Shown in pieces: positions 43,876-52,248 of a DNA stretch of 54,332 bases. The notes under the pieces were generated by a model, which was given only the letters and a program-made list of their open reading frames with translations, made no database searches and was not told the DNA's origin. Each line of letters begins with the position of its first letter. Within the stretch, counting starts at the first letter, position 1. A program made the position numbers and the translations under genes. The stretch is from contig JANTGH010000005.1 of NCBI GenBank assembly GCA_024763055.1, forward strand, positions 1 to 54,332, in the 5' to 3' direction. The stretch is from Desulfobulbaceae bacterium (lineage in GTDB: Bacteria > Desulfobacterota > Desulfobulbia > Desulfobulbales > Desulfobulbaceae).

Positions 43876-45735
43876 TTAGAGCTGTGCCGCTGCCGTGGAA
43901 TGGTGGCTGATGTAAGCGGCCACCCCTGCAGCAATTTGATCGGCAATGTCCTCAAGATAGTCATCATCTTGAAGAAGTCTTGCCTCTTTTTGATTGGTAA
44001 TAAAAGAAATTTCCGCCAAAATAGCAGGCATTTGTGCACCGATCAGGACATAAAAAGGAGCCTGTTTAACCCCATGATCCTTCACGGAATACTTGTCCTG
44101 TCTCAGGCCCGATACCAGATTGTTTTGAACAAATTGGGCCAATCTGGAGGATTCTAGGATTTTTGAATTTTGCATCAGGTCGGTGAGGATATCCTGCATG
44201 TCACTGATGTTGTGCGTTGAAGTGGCATTTTCCCGGGCCGCCACCCGCATGGCTTCGGCATTCGTTGCCAGGTTCAGGTAAAAGGTTTCTATGCCCCGTA
44301 TTGATTTGTCCGGATGGGCATTAACGTGAACGGAAACAAAGAGGTCCGCACCCGCTGTATTGGCGATTGCCGTGCGTTCCTCGAGCGGCAGAAATGTATC
44401 TGAGTTCCTTGTGAGTGTCACTTCATAATTATATTTTTTTCCCAGGATCGTTTTTATCTTTTTTGCGACCTTCAGCACAATATTTTTTTCTTTTAATCCA
44501 AAGGCCATGGCACCGGGATCTTTGCCGCCATGACCGGGATCAATGATAATTTTTCGTATGCCGAGACCTAACTGCTGAGCCAGAGAAAGACGCGGCACCG
44601 TGGTGTCCTTTTTTCGATCGTGTTTTTTATGCGTTTGTCGAGGTTTCCATTTTTTTATGTCAGCAAGAGTAACAAAGATATTTGTCGATTTATTCTCCCT
44701 GACCTCAGGTGTTTTTTTAGATTTTTCAGCAGGTGAAGATGGTTGTGCAGCTCTTTTCGGTTTGTTCTTTTTAATACCATGGACATCGACAACGACCCTG
44801 AAAGGATCGTTCAGGTTAAAAATTTTGTAATCCGAAATTGATTCAATATCGAGAACTACCCGTACCGTATCGCCATCGAATTGACCGGTACGTACTCGCC
44901 GCAGAAGTCCATCTTCAATGGGAAGAGGTACTCGAAATTTGGATGGAATGTAACTTTGACTGAAGTCAATATACAACCGTCTTGGCTGGTCCCCGTCTTT
45001 TTCTAAAAGACGGGTTGAATACTGGACTGCTGTTGAGGCTTGAACAACTACCCGGGTATAATCATCTGAAGACCAATATTTGACAGGGAGAATTTTGGCT
45101 GTCTGCTGGCGGGAATCTTTGTTTGCGGGATTCGGCAGGGAAATTTTTCCGGATTTGTCAATCTCTCTGAGGTGAGCGAGCGCTTGATTGTATTTATCAC
45201 CTTTTGTATAGCTCTTGACTATTTTCCTATAGATCTTTGCCGCTTTTTTCAGGTCGTTTTTTCTATTCTTATAGAGTTCAGCAGCTGCGAACAGCGCATC
45301 GTCGGCAAGTTTGTTGTCTGGAAAAAAAGATGAAACTTTGAGAAAATAGTTGAGAGACTCCTCAAGATCGATGGGAAGATGAAAGCGTTGATACATCCGT
45401 CGGTACATCCTGGCAATCATATAAAGACATGAGGGTGCAAGCATACCTTTGGTGTCCGTCAGGTAAATACGGCGAAAGTTACGTACCCCTGATAACCAGT
45501 TTTTGCGTTCACCGCCGGCAAGAGCATCATGTTCCAGTGTATAGGCATATTTTTTTGCTGTTTTATACAGGTCGTTTTTATCAGCCCTCAGGATGAGGGC
45601 GCCCTGCGGATTATCTCCAGCGAACAAGGGGTGAAGAAAAGGAGGGGCGATCAGGCAGGCTCCAAGGGATAGGAGAATAAGCAGGCGGACGATAATGCAG
45701 CGAATGTCCATCAGGCGGGAAGAGATGAGCATCAT
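43876..45735 (-). CDS. N-acetylmuramoyl-L-alanine amidase (AmiC-like) with TPR, AMIN and Amidase_3 domains
   Basis: Periplasmic cell-wall hydrolase, 619 aa, that cleaves the bond between muramic acid and the stem peptide during cell separation. The N-terminal hydrophobic segment (about 15-38) is a signal or anchor. Residues about 60-210 are TPR-like repeats (LADDALFAAAELYKNRKN, KKAAKIYRKIVKSY). AMIN lies at about 215-325 (YTRVVVQASTAVQYST, RRLYIDFSQSYIP). Amidase_3 lies at about 395-610 with zinc ligands in IIIDPGHGGKDPGA and VSVHVNAHPD and the catalytic Glu in ILAEISFITN. The TPR region is an addition to the AmiC plan and could localise the enzyme. The start could be either ATG at 45735 or 45732. 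It follows mutS on the same strand after 152 bases. Confidence 0.92.
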   Translation of the reverse strand: MMLISSRLMDIRCIIVRLLILLSLGACLIAPPFLHPLFAGDNPQGALILRADKNDLYKTAKKYAYTLEHDALAGGERKNWLSGVRNFRRIYLTDTKGMLAPSCLYMIARMYRRMYQRFHLPIDLEESLNYFLKVSSFFPDNKLADDALFAAAELYKNRKNDLKKAAKIYRKIVKSYTKGDKYNQALAHLREIDKSGKISLPNPANKDSRQQTAKILPVKYWSSDDYTRVVVQASTAVQYSTRLLEKDGDQPRRLYIDFSQSYIPSKFRVPLPIEDGLLRRVRTGQFDGDTVRVVLDIESISDYKIFNLNDPFRVVVDVHGIKKNKPKRAAQPSSPAEKSKKTPEVRENKSTNIFVTLADIKKWKPRQTHKKHDRKKDTTVPRLSLAQQLGLGIRKIIIDPGHGGKDPGAMAFGLKEKNIVLKVAKKIKTILGKKYNYEVTLTRNSDTFLPLEERTAIANTAGADLFVSVHVNAHPDKSIRGIETFYLNLATNAEAMRVAARENATSTHNISDMQDILTDLMQNSKILESSRLAQFVQNNLVSGLRQDKYSVKDHGVKQAPFYVLIGAQMPAILAEISFITNQKEARLLQDDDYLEDIADQIAAGVAAYISHHSTAAAQL

Positions 45736-45887
45736 GTTGTCACTGGCGCCTGTTAGAGCTGGAGTTTTTCAAAATGTATTCCAAGCATTGAGAGTTTCTG
45801 CAGATAGGTGCCATTATAGTATCCTTGCTTAACTATACCGTATTGACTAAGAGAGGTAAAATAAATTGTCCTGCAAGGGGTTCGGAT

Positions 45888-48539
45888 TTACTCCATCAGG
45901 CGTTTTTTTACCTCACAGAGGATGTGCAGCGCTTCAAGCGGTGTGGTGTTATCGGGGTCGACTGCGGCCAGCAGGTTTTTAAGAGTGTCTTCCCCGGATT
46001 GGAAGAGAGAGAGTTGGCATGGTTGATGTTGCGCGCCTTCATTCGGCTCAGACATTCCCCGGCGGGTAAATTCGCCCTTTTCAATATTGCGTAGAATTTT
46101 ATGCGCTCGTTGGACTACATGCTCCGGAACACCGGCAAGAGCAGCTACCTGGATGCCGTAACTGCGATTTGTCGCCCCTTTGACAAGTTTATGCAGAAAA
46201 ATAATGGAATCCTGCCATTCCCTGACCGCAATGGAATAGTTTTCAATGCGTTTGTGGGTTGCGGCCAGTTCAGTCAACTCGTGGTAATGGGTGGCAAAGA
46301 GCGTTTTGATTCCGCGATTGTTTTTTTCGGCAAGCTCTTCCGCCACGGCCCAGGCAATGGAGAGACCGTCATAGGTGGAAGTGCCCCGTCCGATTTCATC
46401 TAAGATGACCAGGCTGTTTTCGGTTGCGTTATTGAGGATGTTGGCGGTCTCGTTCATTTCCACCATGAAGGTCGATTGCCCGCGTCGCAGATCATCCATG
46501 GCTCCGACCCGGGTAAAAATACGGTCGACAAGGCAGATGTCCGCTCTGTCCGCCGGGACGAAGCTGCCGATATGCGCCATGAGAACGATGAGGGCGGTCT
46601 GGCGAAGCACGGTGGATTTTCCGGCCATGTTCGGGCCGGTAATAATAAGCAACTCTTCCCTTTCCTGATCAAGGTGGACATCATTGGGAACAAATGTACC
46701 GGCCGGCAGTGAACGCTCAATCACAGGATGTCTTCCCTCTTCAATGGTGATCTGCTGGTCGTCATTGATTGTCGGGCGGGTGTAGTGATATTTTTTTGCC
46801 GCCTGAGCCAGAGCGATAAGAAAATCAATATGGGCTATTTTTGCGGCGGTCTGCAGAAGCCGCTCGGATTGAGAGCCGATTTTATTGCGGATCTCTATAA
46901 ATAATCCATATTCCAGCTCAAGACGTTTTTCCTGGGCGGAAGAGATCTTGTTTTCCAGCTCCTTAAGTTCCGGCGTTATAAAACGTTCGGCATTGACCAG
47001 GGTCTGTTTGCGGATATAGTCATCGGGAAGTGTGGCGGCCCGGGCGCGGCTGACCTCAAAAAAATAGCCGAACACTTTGTTGTAGCCGACTTTTAGTTTA
47101 GGATTGTTGCTGCGCTCCCGTTCCTTGGCCTCAAGATTTAATATCAGCTGTTTGCCGTCACGAAGCAGGGTGATCAGTTCATCAAGTTCGGCATGAAAGC
47201 CCTCTTTAATCAGATTGCCCTCACGCAGGGAAATCGGTGCGTCATCACGGATGGCCCGGCCAATCAGGTCGCATAGGTCGGTAAGCGGATCAAGCGCGTG
47301 GCCAAGGGATTGTAAAAGGCCTGGCGGTGAGTTCGGAAGAAGCTCTTTTAATTCCGGCAACCGGGTCAGGGAAATTCCCAGACTCTTCATGTCGCGGGCG
47401 TTGCCCTGGCCAAGAACCAGGCGACTGCAAAGCCGCTCAATATCATAAATTTCCGTCAGGATCAGGCGTATATTTTCCAGCAGGGATGTATCGGCGAGCA
47501 GGTTTTCAACGCCGGCTAACCGTTGGGTGATCGTGTCCTTGTCCTGCAGGGGAAAAAGTATCTGTTGCCTGAGAAATCGCGCGCCCATGGGGGTGCTGGT
47601 CAGGTCAAGAACCCAGAGCAGAGAACCCTCGCGCCTGCCGCCGATGATTGTTTCAGTGAGTTCAAGGTTTCGGCGGGAAGACTCGTCAATAACGAGGTAT
47701 CCGCTTTGCGCAAGCGGGCTGATTTTTTTGATATAGGAGAGATCCGTTTTCTGGGTTTCCTGAATATAGGCAAGCAGGGCGCCACCGGCCCTGATTCCGG
47801 TATGCAGATGGTCACAGCCAAAGCCTGCCAGCCCGGTGGTGCCAAAATGTTCGGTCAGGGTGGTGACAGCTGTTTCCCTGTCGAAGTGCATAACCCCTCT
47901 TATGGTGAGACAGAGGCTGTCGAGGAGAGTTTTAAGGCTTTCGGTTAATGGGGACAGGAGTTTCTGGTCGTTTTCAGCCACAAGAATTTCAGCGGGCCGC
48001 ATACGGGTGAGATCATCAAGAGCTCCCTCAAAATTCTCTATCCTGCCGGTGCACTGATTGATGAGAAAATCGCCGGTGGAGACATCAAGAAAGGCAAGGC
48101 CAATGGTCAGCTGTTTTTTCGAACGCCTGTCAACGCAGAGGGCGGCCACGTAGGTATTGCTTTTCTCATCTAATATCTGATCATCCGTAGTTACGCCGGG
48201 GGTCACCACCCGGACAACCTCTCTGCGGACAATTCCTTTGGCCTCTTTGGGGTCTTCCACCTGTTCACAAATGGCCACCCGGTAGCCGGCCTTGATCATC
48301 TTGCCGAGATAGCCGGACACGGCATGGAACGGTACCCCGCACATGGGGATTCTGTTGTCGGCATCCTTGGCCGAGCGTGAGGTGAGTGTGATGCCAAGCA
48401 CCTTCGAGGCGGTGACGGCATCATCGAGGAACATCTCGTAAAAATCACCCATCCGGTAAAAGAGGATCGCATCTCTGTGCTGCTCCTTGATCTCCATGTA
48501 CTGGCGGAGCATGGGGGTCATTTTTACCGGTTTACTCAT
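45888..48539 (-). CDS. mutS: DNA mismatch repair protein MutS
   Basis: An 883-aa mismatch-recognition ATPase. The N-terminal mismatch-binding domain has the FYRMGDFYEMF signature, containing the Phe-x-Glu that wedges into mispairs (residues about 28-38). Connector, lever and clamp domains follow. The ATPase has Walker A ITGPNMAGKST near 635, the MutS signature DDLRRGQSTFMVEMNETANIL near 685, Walker B VILDEIGRGTSTYDG near 718 and the C-terminal dimerisation helix. The start overlaps the HIT gene stop by 8 bases, so the genes form an operon (phosphoesterase, HIT, mutS). Length is within the normal 850-900 range. Confidence 0.97.
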   Translation of the reverse strand: MSKPVKMTPMLRQYMEIKEQHRDAILFYRMGDFYEMFLDDAVTASKVLGITLTSRSAKDADNRIPMCGVPFHAVSGYLGKMIKAGYRVAICEQVEDPKEAKGIVRREVVRVVTPGVTTDDQILDEKSNTYVAALCVDRRSKKQLTIGLAFLDVSTGDFLINQCTGRIENFEGALDDLTRMRPAEILVAENDQKLLSPLTESLKTLLDSLCLTIRGVMHFDRETAVTTLTEHFGTTGLAGFGCDHLHTGIRAGGALLAYIQETQKTDLSYIKKISPLAQSGYLVIDESSRRNLELTETIIGGRREGSLLWVLDLTSTPMGARFLRQQILFPLQDKDTITQRLAGVENLLADTSLLENIRLILTEIYDIERLCSRLVLGQGNARDMKSLGISLTRLPELKELLPNSPPGLLQSLGHALDPLTDLCDLIGRAIRDDAPISLREGNLIKEGFHAELDELITLLRDGKQLILNLEAKERERSNNPKLKVGYNKVFGYFFEVSRARAATLPDDYIRKQTLVNAERFITPELKELENKISSAQEKRLELEYGLFIEIRNKIGSQSERLLQTAAKIAHIDFLIALAQAAKKYHYTRPTINDDQQITIEEGRHPVIERSLPAGTFVPNDVHLDQEREELLIITGPNMAGKSTVLRQTALIVLMAHIGSFVPADRADICLVDRIFTRVGAMDDLRRGQSTFMVEMNETANILNNATENSLVILDEIGRGTSTYDGLSIAWAVAEELAEKNNRGIKTLFATHYHELTELAATHKRIENYSIAVREWQDSIIFLHKLVKGATNRSYGIQVAALAGVPEHVVQRAHKILRNIEKGEFTRRGMSEPNEGAQHQPCQLSLFQSGEDTLKNLLAAVDPDNTTPLEALHILCEVKKRLME

Positions 48540-49044
48540 GGGACGCTCTCTTTTTCAGGAGCCTGCGAAAATCCGGGGCCAGCAGGTCAAAGGTTTGTTC
48601 GATATGTTGAGGAATGGTGCGTATTTCCGCGCAGACCGTCATGAAGTTATGATCATCCTGCCAGCGGGGCACAATATGAAAGTGAAGGTGGTCGGCGATG
48701 CCGGCTCCGGCAATACTGCCCAGATTAAGACCGATATTGAAGCCGTCGGGATGAAGCCGACTGCGCAAAATTGTTGCGCAGTCGGCAAGCATGGCCATGA
48801 GGGCGCTGTGTTCATGCCCCTCAAGCTCCGTAATGTCGGCGAGGTGGCGTCTTGGGGCTAACAACAGATGGCCGTTGGCATAAGGAAAGCGGTTGAGCAG
48901 GACCAAAAGCCATGAATCACGGTAGAGGAGCAGGTGTTTTTTTTCCTGGGGCCTCATTCCGGGTGGTTCAAACAGACAGCCTTCGGGTTTCCCGGCCTCG
49001 CCCAGAACATGTTCCATTCGCCATGGAGTCCAGAGTGTATTCAT
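48532..49044 (-). CDS. HIT-family nucleotide-binding protein (Ap4A phosphorylase-like)
   Basis: A 170-aa histidine-triad protein: DHLHFHIVPRW carries the HxHxH nucleophile motif near residue 118. It starts MNTLWTPWRMEHVLGEAGKPEGCLFEP, a signature of the HIT subgroup related to Ap4A phosphorylases, and then has DSWLLVLLNRFPYANGHLLLAPRRHLADI. I use ATG 49044; the track's longer version runs through the neighbouring phosphoesterase frame. It overlaps the phosphoesterase stop by 4 bases and the mutS start by 8. It probably hydrolyses or transfers nucleoside monophosphates; the substrate is not determined. Confidence 0.9.
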   Translation of the reverse strand: MNTLWTPWRMEHVLGEAGKPEGCLFEPPGMRPQEKKHLLLYRDSWLLVLLNRFPYANGHLLLAPRRHLADITELEGHEHSALMAMLADCATILRSRLHPDGFNIGLNLGSIAGAGIADHLHFHIVPRWQDDHNFMTVCAEIRTIPQHIEQTFDLLAPDFRRLLKKRASHE

Positions 49045-49538
49045 GGCAGTTGTGGAACCTGAAAGATTTTCCCTGTAAGTGTTGTTCCTGCCTCTATGAC
49101 TGCATAGGTGCCGGCTGCTCCCCACCGGCCGGCGGCCTGGAAACTGCCGGGGTTTATAATCAGTACCTGACCCTTCTGGCGGCAGACGGGCCGGTGCGTA
49201 TGTCCATAAATCATGCAGTCGACACCGGGAAAGAGATCCCACAGGCCTGCTTCGATATCGTAGCCAAGTCCGGCGCCATGGGTCAGGCCGATGGTAAATT
49301 TTCCCAGGTTGAACGTTGTTTCCCGGGGCAGCGTTTGCCGGGCTGCACCTCGACACATGTTGCCGCAGACGGCATGGACGGTTTTGTCGGCAAAGGCATC
49401 AAGGATGCTGATATCGATCAGGTCTCCGGCGTGAATGATTACTTCGCATTCGGAAAAACAATGGTCGACCAGCCGTCGAAACAGGTGATCGGGAGTTGTT
49501 ATATGGGTATCGGAAAGAACGCCTGCTTTAATGGTCAT
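49041..49538 (-). CDS. YfcE/MJ0936-family metallophosphoesterase
   Basis: A 166-aa phosphodiesterase with metal-binding motifs GVLSDTH, IIHAGDLID, CGNMC, LTHGAG and YGHTHRP, that is, the calcineurin-like dimetal fold. These small enzymes cleave phosphodiesters or pyrophosphates in vitro. I use ATG 49538 (MTIKAGVLSDTH), because the longer ORF adds 32 residues with no family character. No ribosome binding site stands out. It is the first gene of a tight operon with the HIT gene and mutS. The physiological substrate is unknown. Confidence 0.88.
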   Translation of the reverse strand: MTIKAGVLSDTHITTPDHLFRRLVDHCFSECEVIIHAGDLIDISILDAFADKTVHAVCGNMCRGAARQTLPRETTFNLGKFTIGLTHGAGLGYDIEAGLWDLFPGVDCMIYGHTHRPVCRQKGQVLIINPGSFQAAGRWGAAGTYAVIEAGTTLTGKIFQVPQLP

Positions 49539-49648
49539 GATTTTAAGGCAAATATTTGATTCTTTGGCCGGTATTCTAAAAGAGTTGGCCCTGGAAAACA
49601 AGTAAAGAGCGGGCCAGGGGTAAATTTCCGGCAAAGTCGAGGAAGCTG

Positions 49649-49677
49649 TTGCAAAAAGTAAAGAGATTGCGTAAAAT
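49649..49677 (+). promoter_or_regulatory. efp: Probable sigma-70 promoter of efp
   Basis: TTGCAA (49649-49654), a 17-base spacer and TAAAAT (49672-49677) lie about 150 bases before the efp start. The region between is AT-rich, with no other good match. Confidence 0.5.
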
Positions 49678-49825
49678 TTTATCTTTTTTAGGGGTACTTT
49701 TATAACTTACTACGAATTTCTCAAATGTTCAGTTGATATCCCGCAGTTTGCTGCCGGGTGGTTTATTCGAGAAAATTCAATGGAAAAATATCCGATCTCC
49801 ACTCAGCTCGCATTAAGGTGAATTT

Positions 49826-50389
49826 ATGTATTCGGCATCCGATCTTCGTAAGGGACTTAAGGTTCAAATCGACAATGAACCATACATTATTATTGAATTC
49901 GACTTTTCCAAACCCGGCAAGGGACAGGCCCTGTATCGAACGAAGATGCGAAATATGATCACGGGAAACCAGCTTACCCAGACCTATCGCTCCAATGATA
50001 AGTTTGAAAAGCCCGATCTTGAGGAGCGCACCATGCAGTTTCTCTACTCACAGGGAGATGAGTTTCATTTCATGGATACCTCTTCCTACGATCAGATTTT
50101 TATCAGCCGTGAGCAGCTGGGCAACAATATAAATTTTCTTGTCGACAATATGGAAGTGCAGATATTGTTTTTCGGAGAGAAAGCCATTGACCTCAGCCTG
50201 CCGATTTTTGTCAACCTGACGGTCACGCGGGCTGATCCATGGGTGAAAGGTGATACATCCGGCACGGATACCAAACCTATAACCGTTGAGACCGGCTATC
50301 AGCTGCAGGTGCCTCCTTTTGTTGAGGAAGGCGATAAAATTCAGATAGACACCCGAACAGGTCAGTATATGACCAGGGTCAAGGAGTAG
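49826..50389 (+). CDS. efp: Elongation factor P
   Basis: A 187-aa translation factor that relieves ribosomes stalled at polyproline stretches. The N-terminal KOW-like domain has the loop DFSKPGKGQALYRTKMRN, whose Lys in PGKG is the residue modified by EpmA. Two OB domains follow, with the C-terminal signature GYQLQVPPFVEEGDKIQIDTRTGQYMTRV. AAGGTG precedes the ATG. The adjacent gene is epmA, so the modification is probably beta-lysine type as in enterobacteria, although epmB is not in the window. Confidence 0.96.
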   Translation: MYSASDLRKGLKVQIDNEPYIIIEFDFSKPGKGQALYRTKMRNMITGNQLTQTYRSNDKFEKPDLEERTMQFLYSQGDEFHFMDTSSYDQIFISREQLGNNINFLVDNMEVQILFFGEKAIDLSLPIFVNLTVTRADPWVKGDTSGTDTKPITVETGYQLQVPPFVEEGDKIQIDTRTGQYMTRVKE

Positions 50390-50443
50390 GGAAAATACAG
50401 GGTATTTGCTTTTCATTCCTCATTGTTGAAATCGGATTGTTGC

Positions 50444-51361
50444 ATGCTCTCTTTTTCCTGGCTCAAAAGGCGTAGTGATTTCATTCAGGCGATTCGTTTA
50501 TTTTTCCTTAAAAACAGATACATAGAGGTTGACACCCCCGTCCGTCTGCCTGTGTTGTTGCCCGAGGCAGAAATTTATCCCTTTCACAGTGAAGACTGGT
50601 GGCTGCAGACATCACCGGAGCTGTGCATGAAGCGACTGCTTGCCCGGGGAGCGCCACAGCTTTTTCAGCTATGCCATTGTTTTCGAAAGGGTGAGATCGG
50701 CCGTCTCCATGAGCCGGAATTTACCCTGTTGGAATGGTATCATGCCGGTTGGGATTTCCAGGATTTAATGCTGGAATGTGAACGGTTCCTGCAAGAACTG
50801 GCGGTTGCCTGCTCGGATTTTCCAGCTGTTCATGACCAGGAGACTCTTGATTGGAACAACCATCGAATTTCTCTGTCCTCCCCCTGGATTCGCGTGGGCG
50901 TGGAAGAGGCGTTTCGGAAATATGCGGGCATGAGCGCAATCAAGGCCGTCGAGAATGACTGTTTTGAAGAAATCCTGGTGGACAAGGTTGAACCGCATCT
51001 TGGTTGGGATAAACCGGTATTTCTCTATGATTATCCGGTTGAATTAGGCTCGCTGGCAAGACGTAAAGCAGGCGCTTTGCATCTTACCGAGCGTTTTGAA
51101 TTGTATCTTTTCGGTATAGAGCTGGCCAACGGTTTTTCCGAGCTGATTGATGCCGGGGAGCAACGGGCGCGATTTGTTAAAGAGTTTGCGAAGATGCGGC
51201 GCAATGACCGGCCGGGAGAAATGCCGGAAAAGTTTTTACAGGATCTTGAGAAGATGGAAGAGACGGCAGGTATTGCCCTGGGGGTTGACCGCCTGTTGAT
51301 GCTTTTTCTCAAAGCGCACCGTTTGTCGGATGTGTTGCCTTTTTCCTGGAATGAACTTTAG
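50444..51361 (+). CDS. epmA: Elongation factor P-(R)-beta-lysine ligase EpmA (GenX/PoxA)
   Basis: A 305-aa lysyl-tRNA-synthetase paralogue without the anticodon-binding domain that ligates a lysine-type residue to EF-P. Class II motifs: motif 1 FFLKNRYIEVDTPVRLP, motif 2 QLCHCFRKGEIGRLHEPEFTLLEWYHAG, and motif 3 GIALGVDRLLMLFLKA. ELANGFSELIDAGEQRARF is also class-typical. I use ATG 50444 (MLSFSWLKRR); the track starts at TTG 50423. It lies 54 bases after efp and ends at a convergent-gene terminator. The partner aminomutase EpmB is absent here. Confidence 0.95.
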   Translation: MLSFSWLKRRSDFIQAIRLFFLKNRYIEVDTPVRLPVLLPEAEIYPFHSEDWWLQTSPELCMKRLLARGAPQLFQLCHCFRKGEIGRLHEPEFTLLEWYHAGWDFQDLMLECERFLQELAVACSDFPAVHDQETLDWNNHRISLSSPWIRVGVEEAFRKYAGMSAIKAVENDCFEEILVDKVEPHLGWDKPVFLYDYPVELGSLARRKAGALHLTERFELYLFGIELANGFSELIDAGEQRARFVKEFAKMRRNDRPGEMPEKFLQDLEKMEETAGIALGVDRLLMLFLKAHRLSDVLPFSWNEL

Positions 51362-51375
51362 AAAATATTTATCTG

Positions 51376-51421
51376 AAAATCCCTTGAGGCAGGGCCTGCC
51401 CATGCCGGAGCAAGGGATTTT
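51376..51421. terminator. Bidirectional terminator between epmA and the phosphatase gene
   Basis: AAAATCCCTTG (51376-51386) and CAAGGGATTTT (51411-51421) form an 11-bp stem with flanking A and T tracts on both sides. A GC-rich inner region lies between. It sits between two convergent genes and can serve both. Confidence 0.75.
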
Positions 51422-51508
51422 CATTGTTCGTTGTGGCTGTGACCTGAATATTATGGTCCAGCCATGCTGGTTTATTTGTATTTTATCTTTTGATGTTATA
51501 TTCTGTTG

Positions 51509-52177
51509 CTACAGGTAACCGGGAAAGGGATGTTTTTGCTCGCCGTCAACCTGGATAAATTCCATGTCCGGCAGCAGAAGGGCTGTGAGCTTGCCACCGT
51601 AGACGGCACCGGTGTCAATGCCGATTTTATTGTCCTCAATCAGTGGTTCCCGAAAAACCGTATGCCCGAAAATAACCGGTTTGCCGAAGTCATGGGATGA
51701 ACGGATAAAACGGTCCCGAACCCACAGGCACCAGTCTGGAGTTTGTTGGCTTAGATGTCTTCCCGGCTGCAGACCTGCATGGACGTAGATGCCCTGCTGA
51801 TCTTCATAATAGAGGGCCAGAGACTCTATAAAGGCAATATGGGCAGAGGGAAGCAGGTCAAGGAGATTGCCGTCGGCTTGGGGAGAGATATTATAACTGT
51901 TTAGTGTTTGAAGGCCACCGACCCGAAGAAATATTGAACGGTCTGTACCGATGAGATAATTGTAGAACATCAATTCATGGTTGCCTTTCAGGAAAATTGG
52001 ACGGGGATGGGTTTTCTGCAGCTGGATCAGTGTTTCGATTACCTGTTTGGAATCCGGCCCCCGGTCAACATAGTCACCAAGAAAGATCAGGGTATCTGCC
52101 TGATCAATGACCTTGTCCAGCAGGGCAGTCAGTGAGGCACGACAGCCATGAATATCACCAATAACACATGTCTTCAA
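51509..52177 (-). CDS. PP2A-like serine/threonine phosphatase (calcineurin-like)
   Basis: A 222-aa metallophosphatase with the PPP motifs GDIHGCRASL at the N-terminus, FLGDYVDRGPDS near residue 33, FLKGNHELMF near 65, and FGHTVFREPL and DTGAVYGGKLTALLL in the C-terminal half. These bind two metals at the active site. The start is TTG 52177 after GGGATGATCA; no ATG is in frame upstream because a TGA intervenes. It is divergent from the Wzz gene 71 bases away. PrpA/PrpB-type proteins act on phosphoserine or phosphotyrosine; the target is unknown. Confidence 0.88.
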   Translation of the reverse strand: MKTCVIGDIHGCRASLTALLDKVIDQADTLIFLGDYVDRGPDSKQVIETLIQLQKTHPRPIFLKGNHELMFYNYLIGTDRSIFLRVGGLQTLNSYNISPQADGNLLDLLPSAHIAFIESLALYYEDQQGIYVHAGLQPGRHLSQQTPDWCLWVRDRFIRSSHDFGKPVIFGHTVFREPLIEDNKIGIDTGAVYGGKLTALLLPDMEFIQVDGEQKHPFPGYL

Positions 52178-52248
52178 TGATCATCCCGGTGTTTGAGAAT
52201 TTGGAATAATGGTAAGCAATATTTTTTTTTACATAGCATAAATAAATC

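Noticed and set aside
49045-49356. Extended start of the HIT ORF
   Set aside because: These codons are the wrong frame of the metallophosphoesterase gene. The HIT family start MNTLWTPWRM is at 49044.
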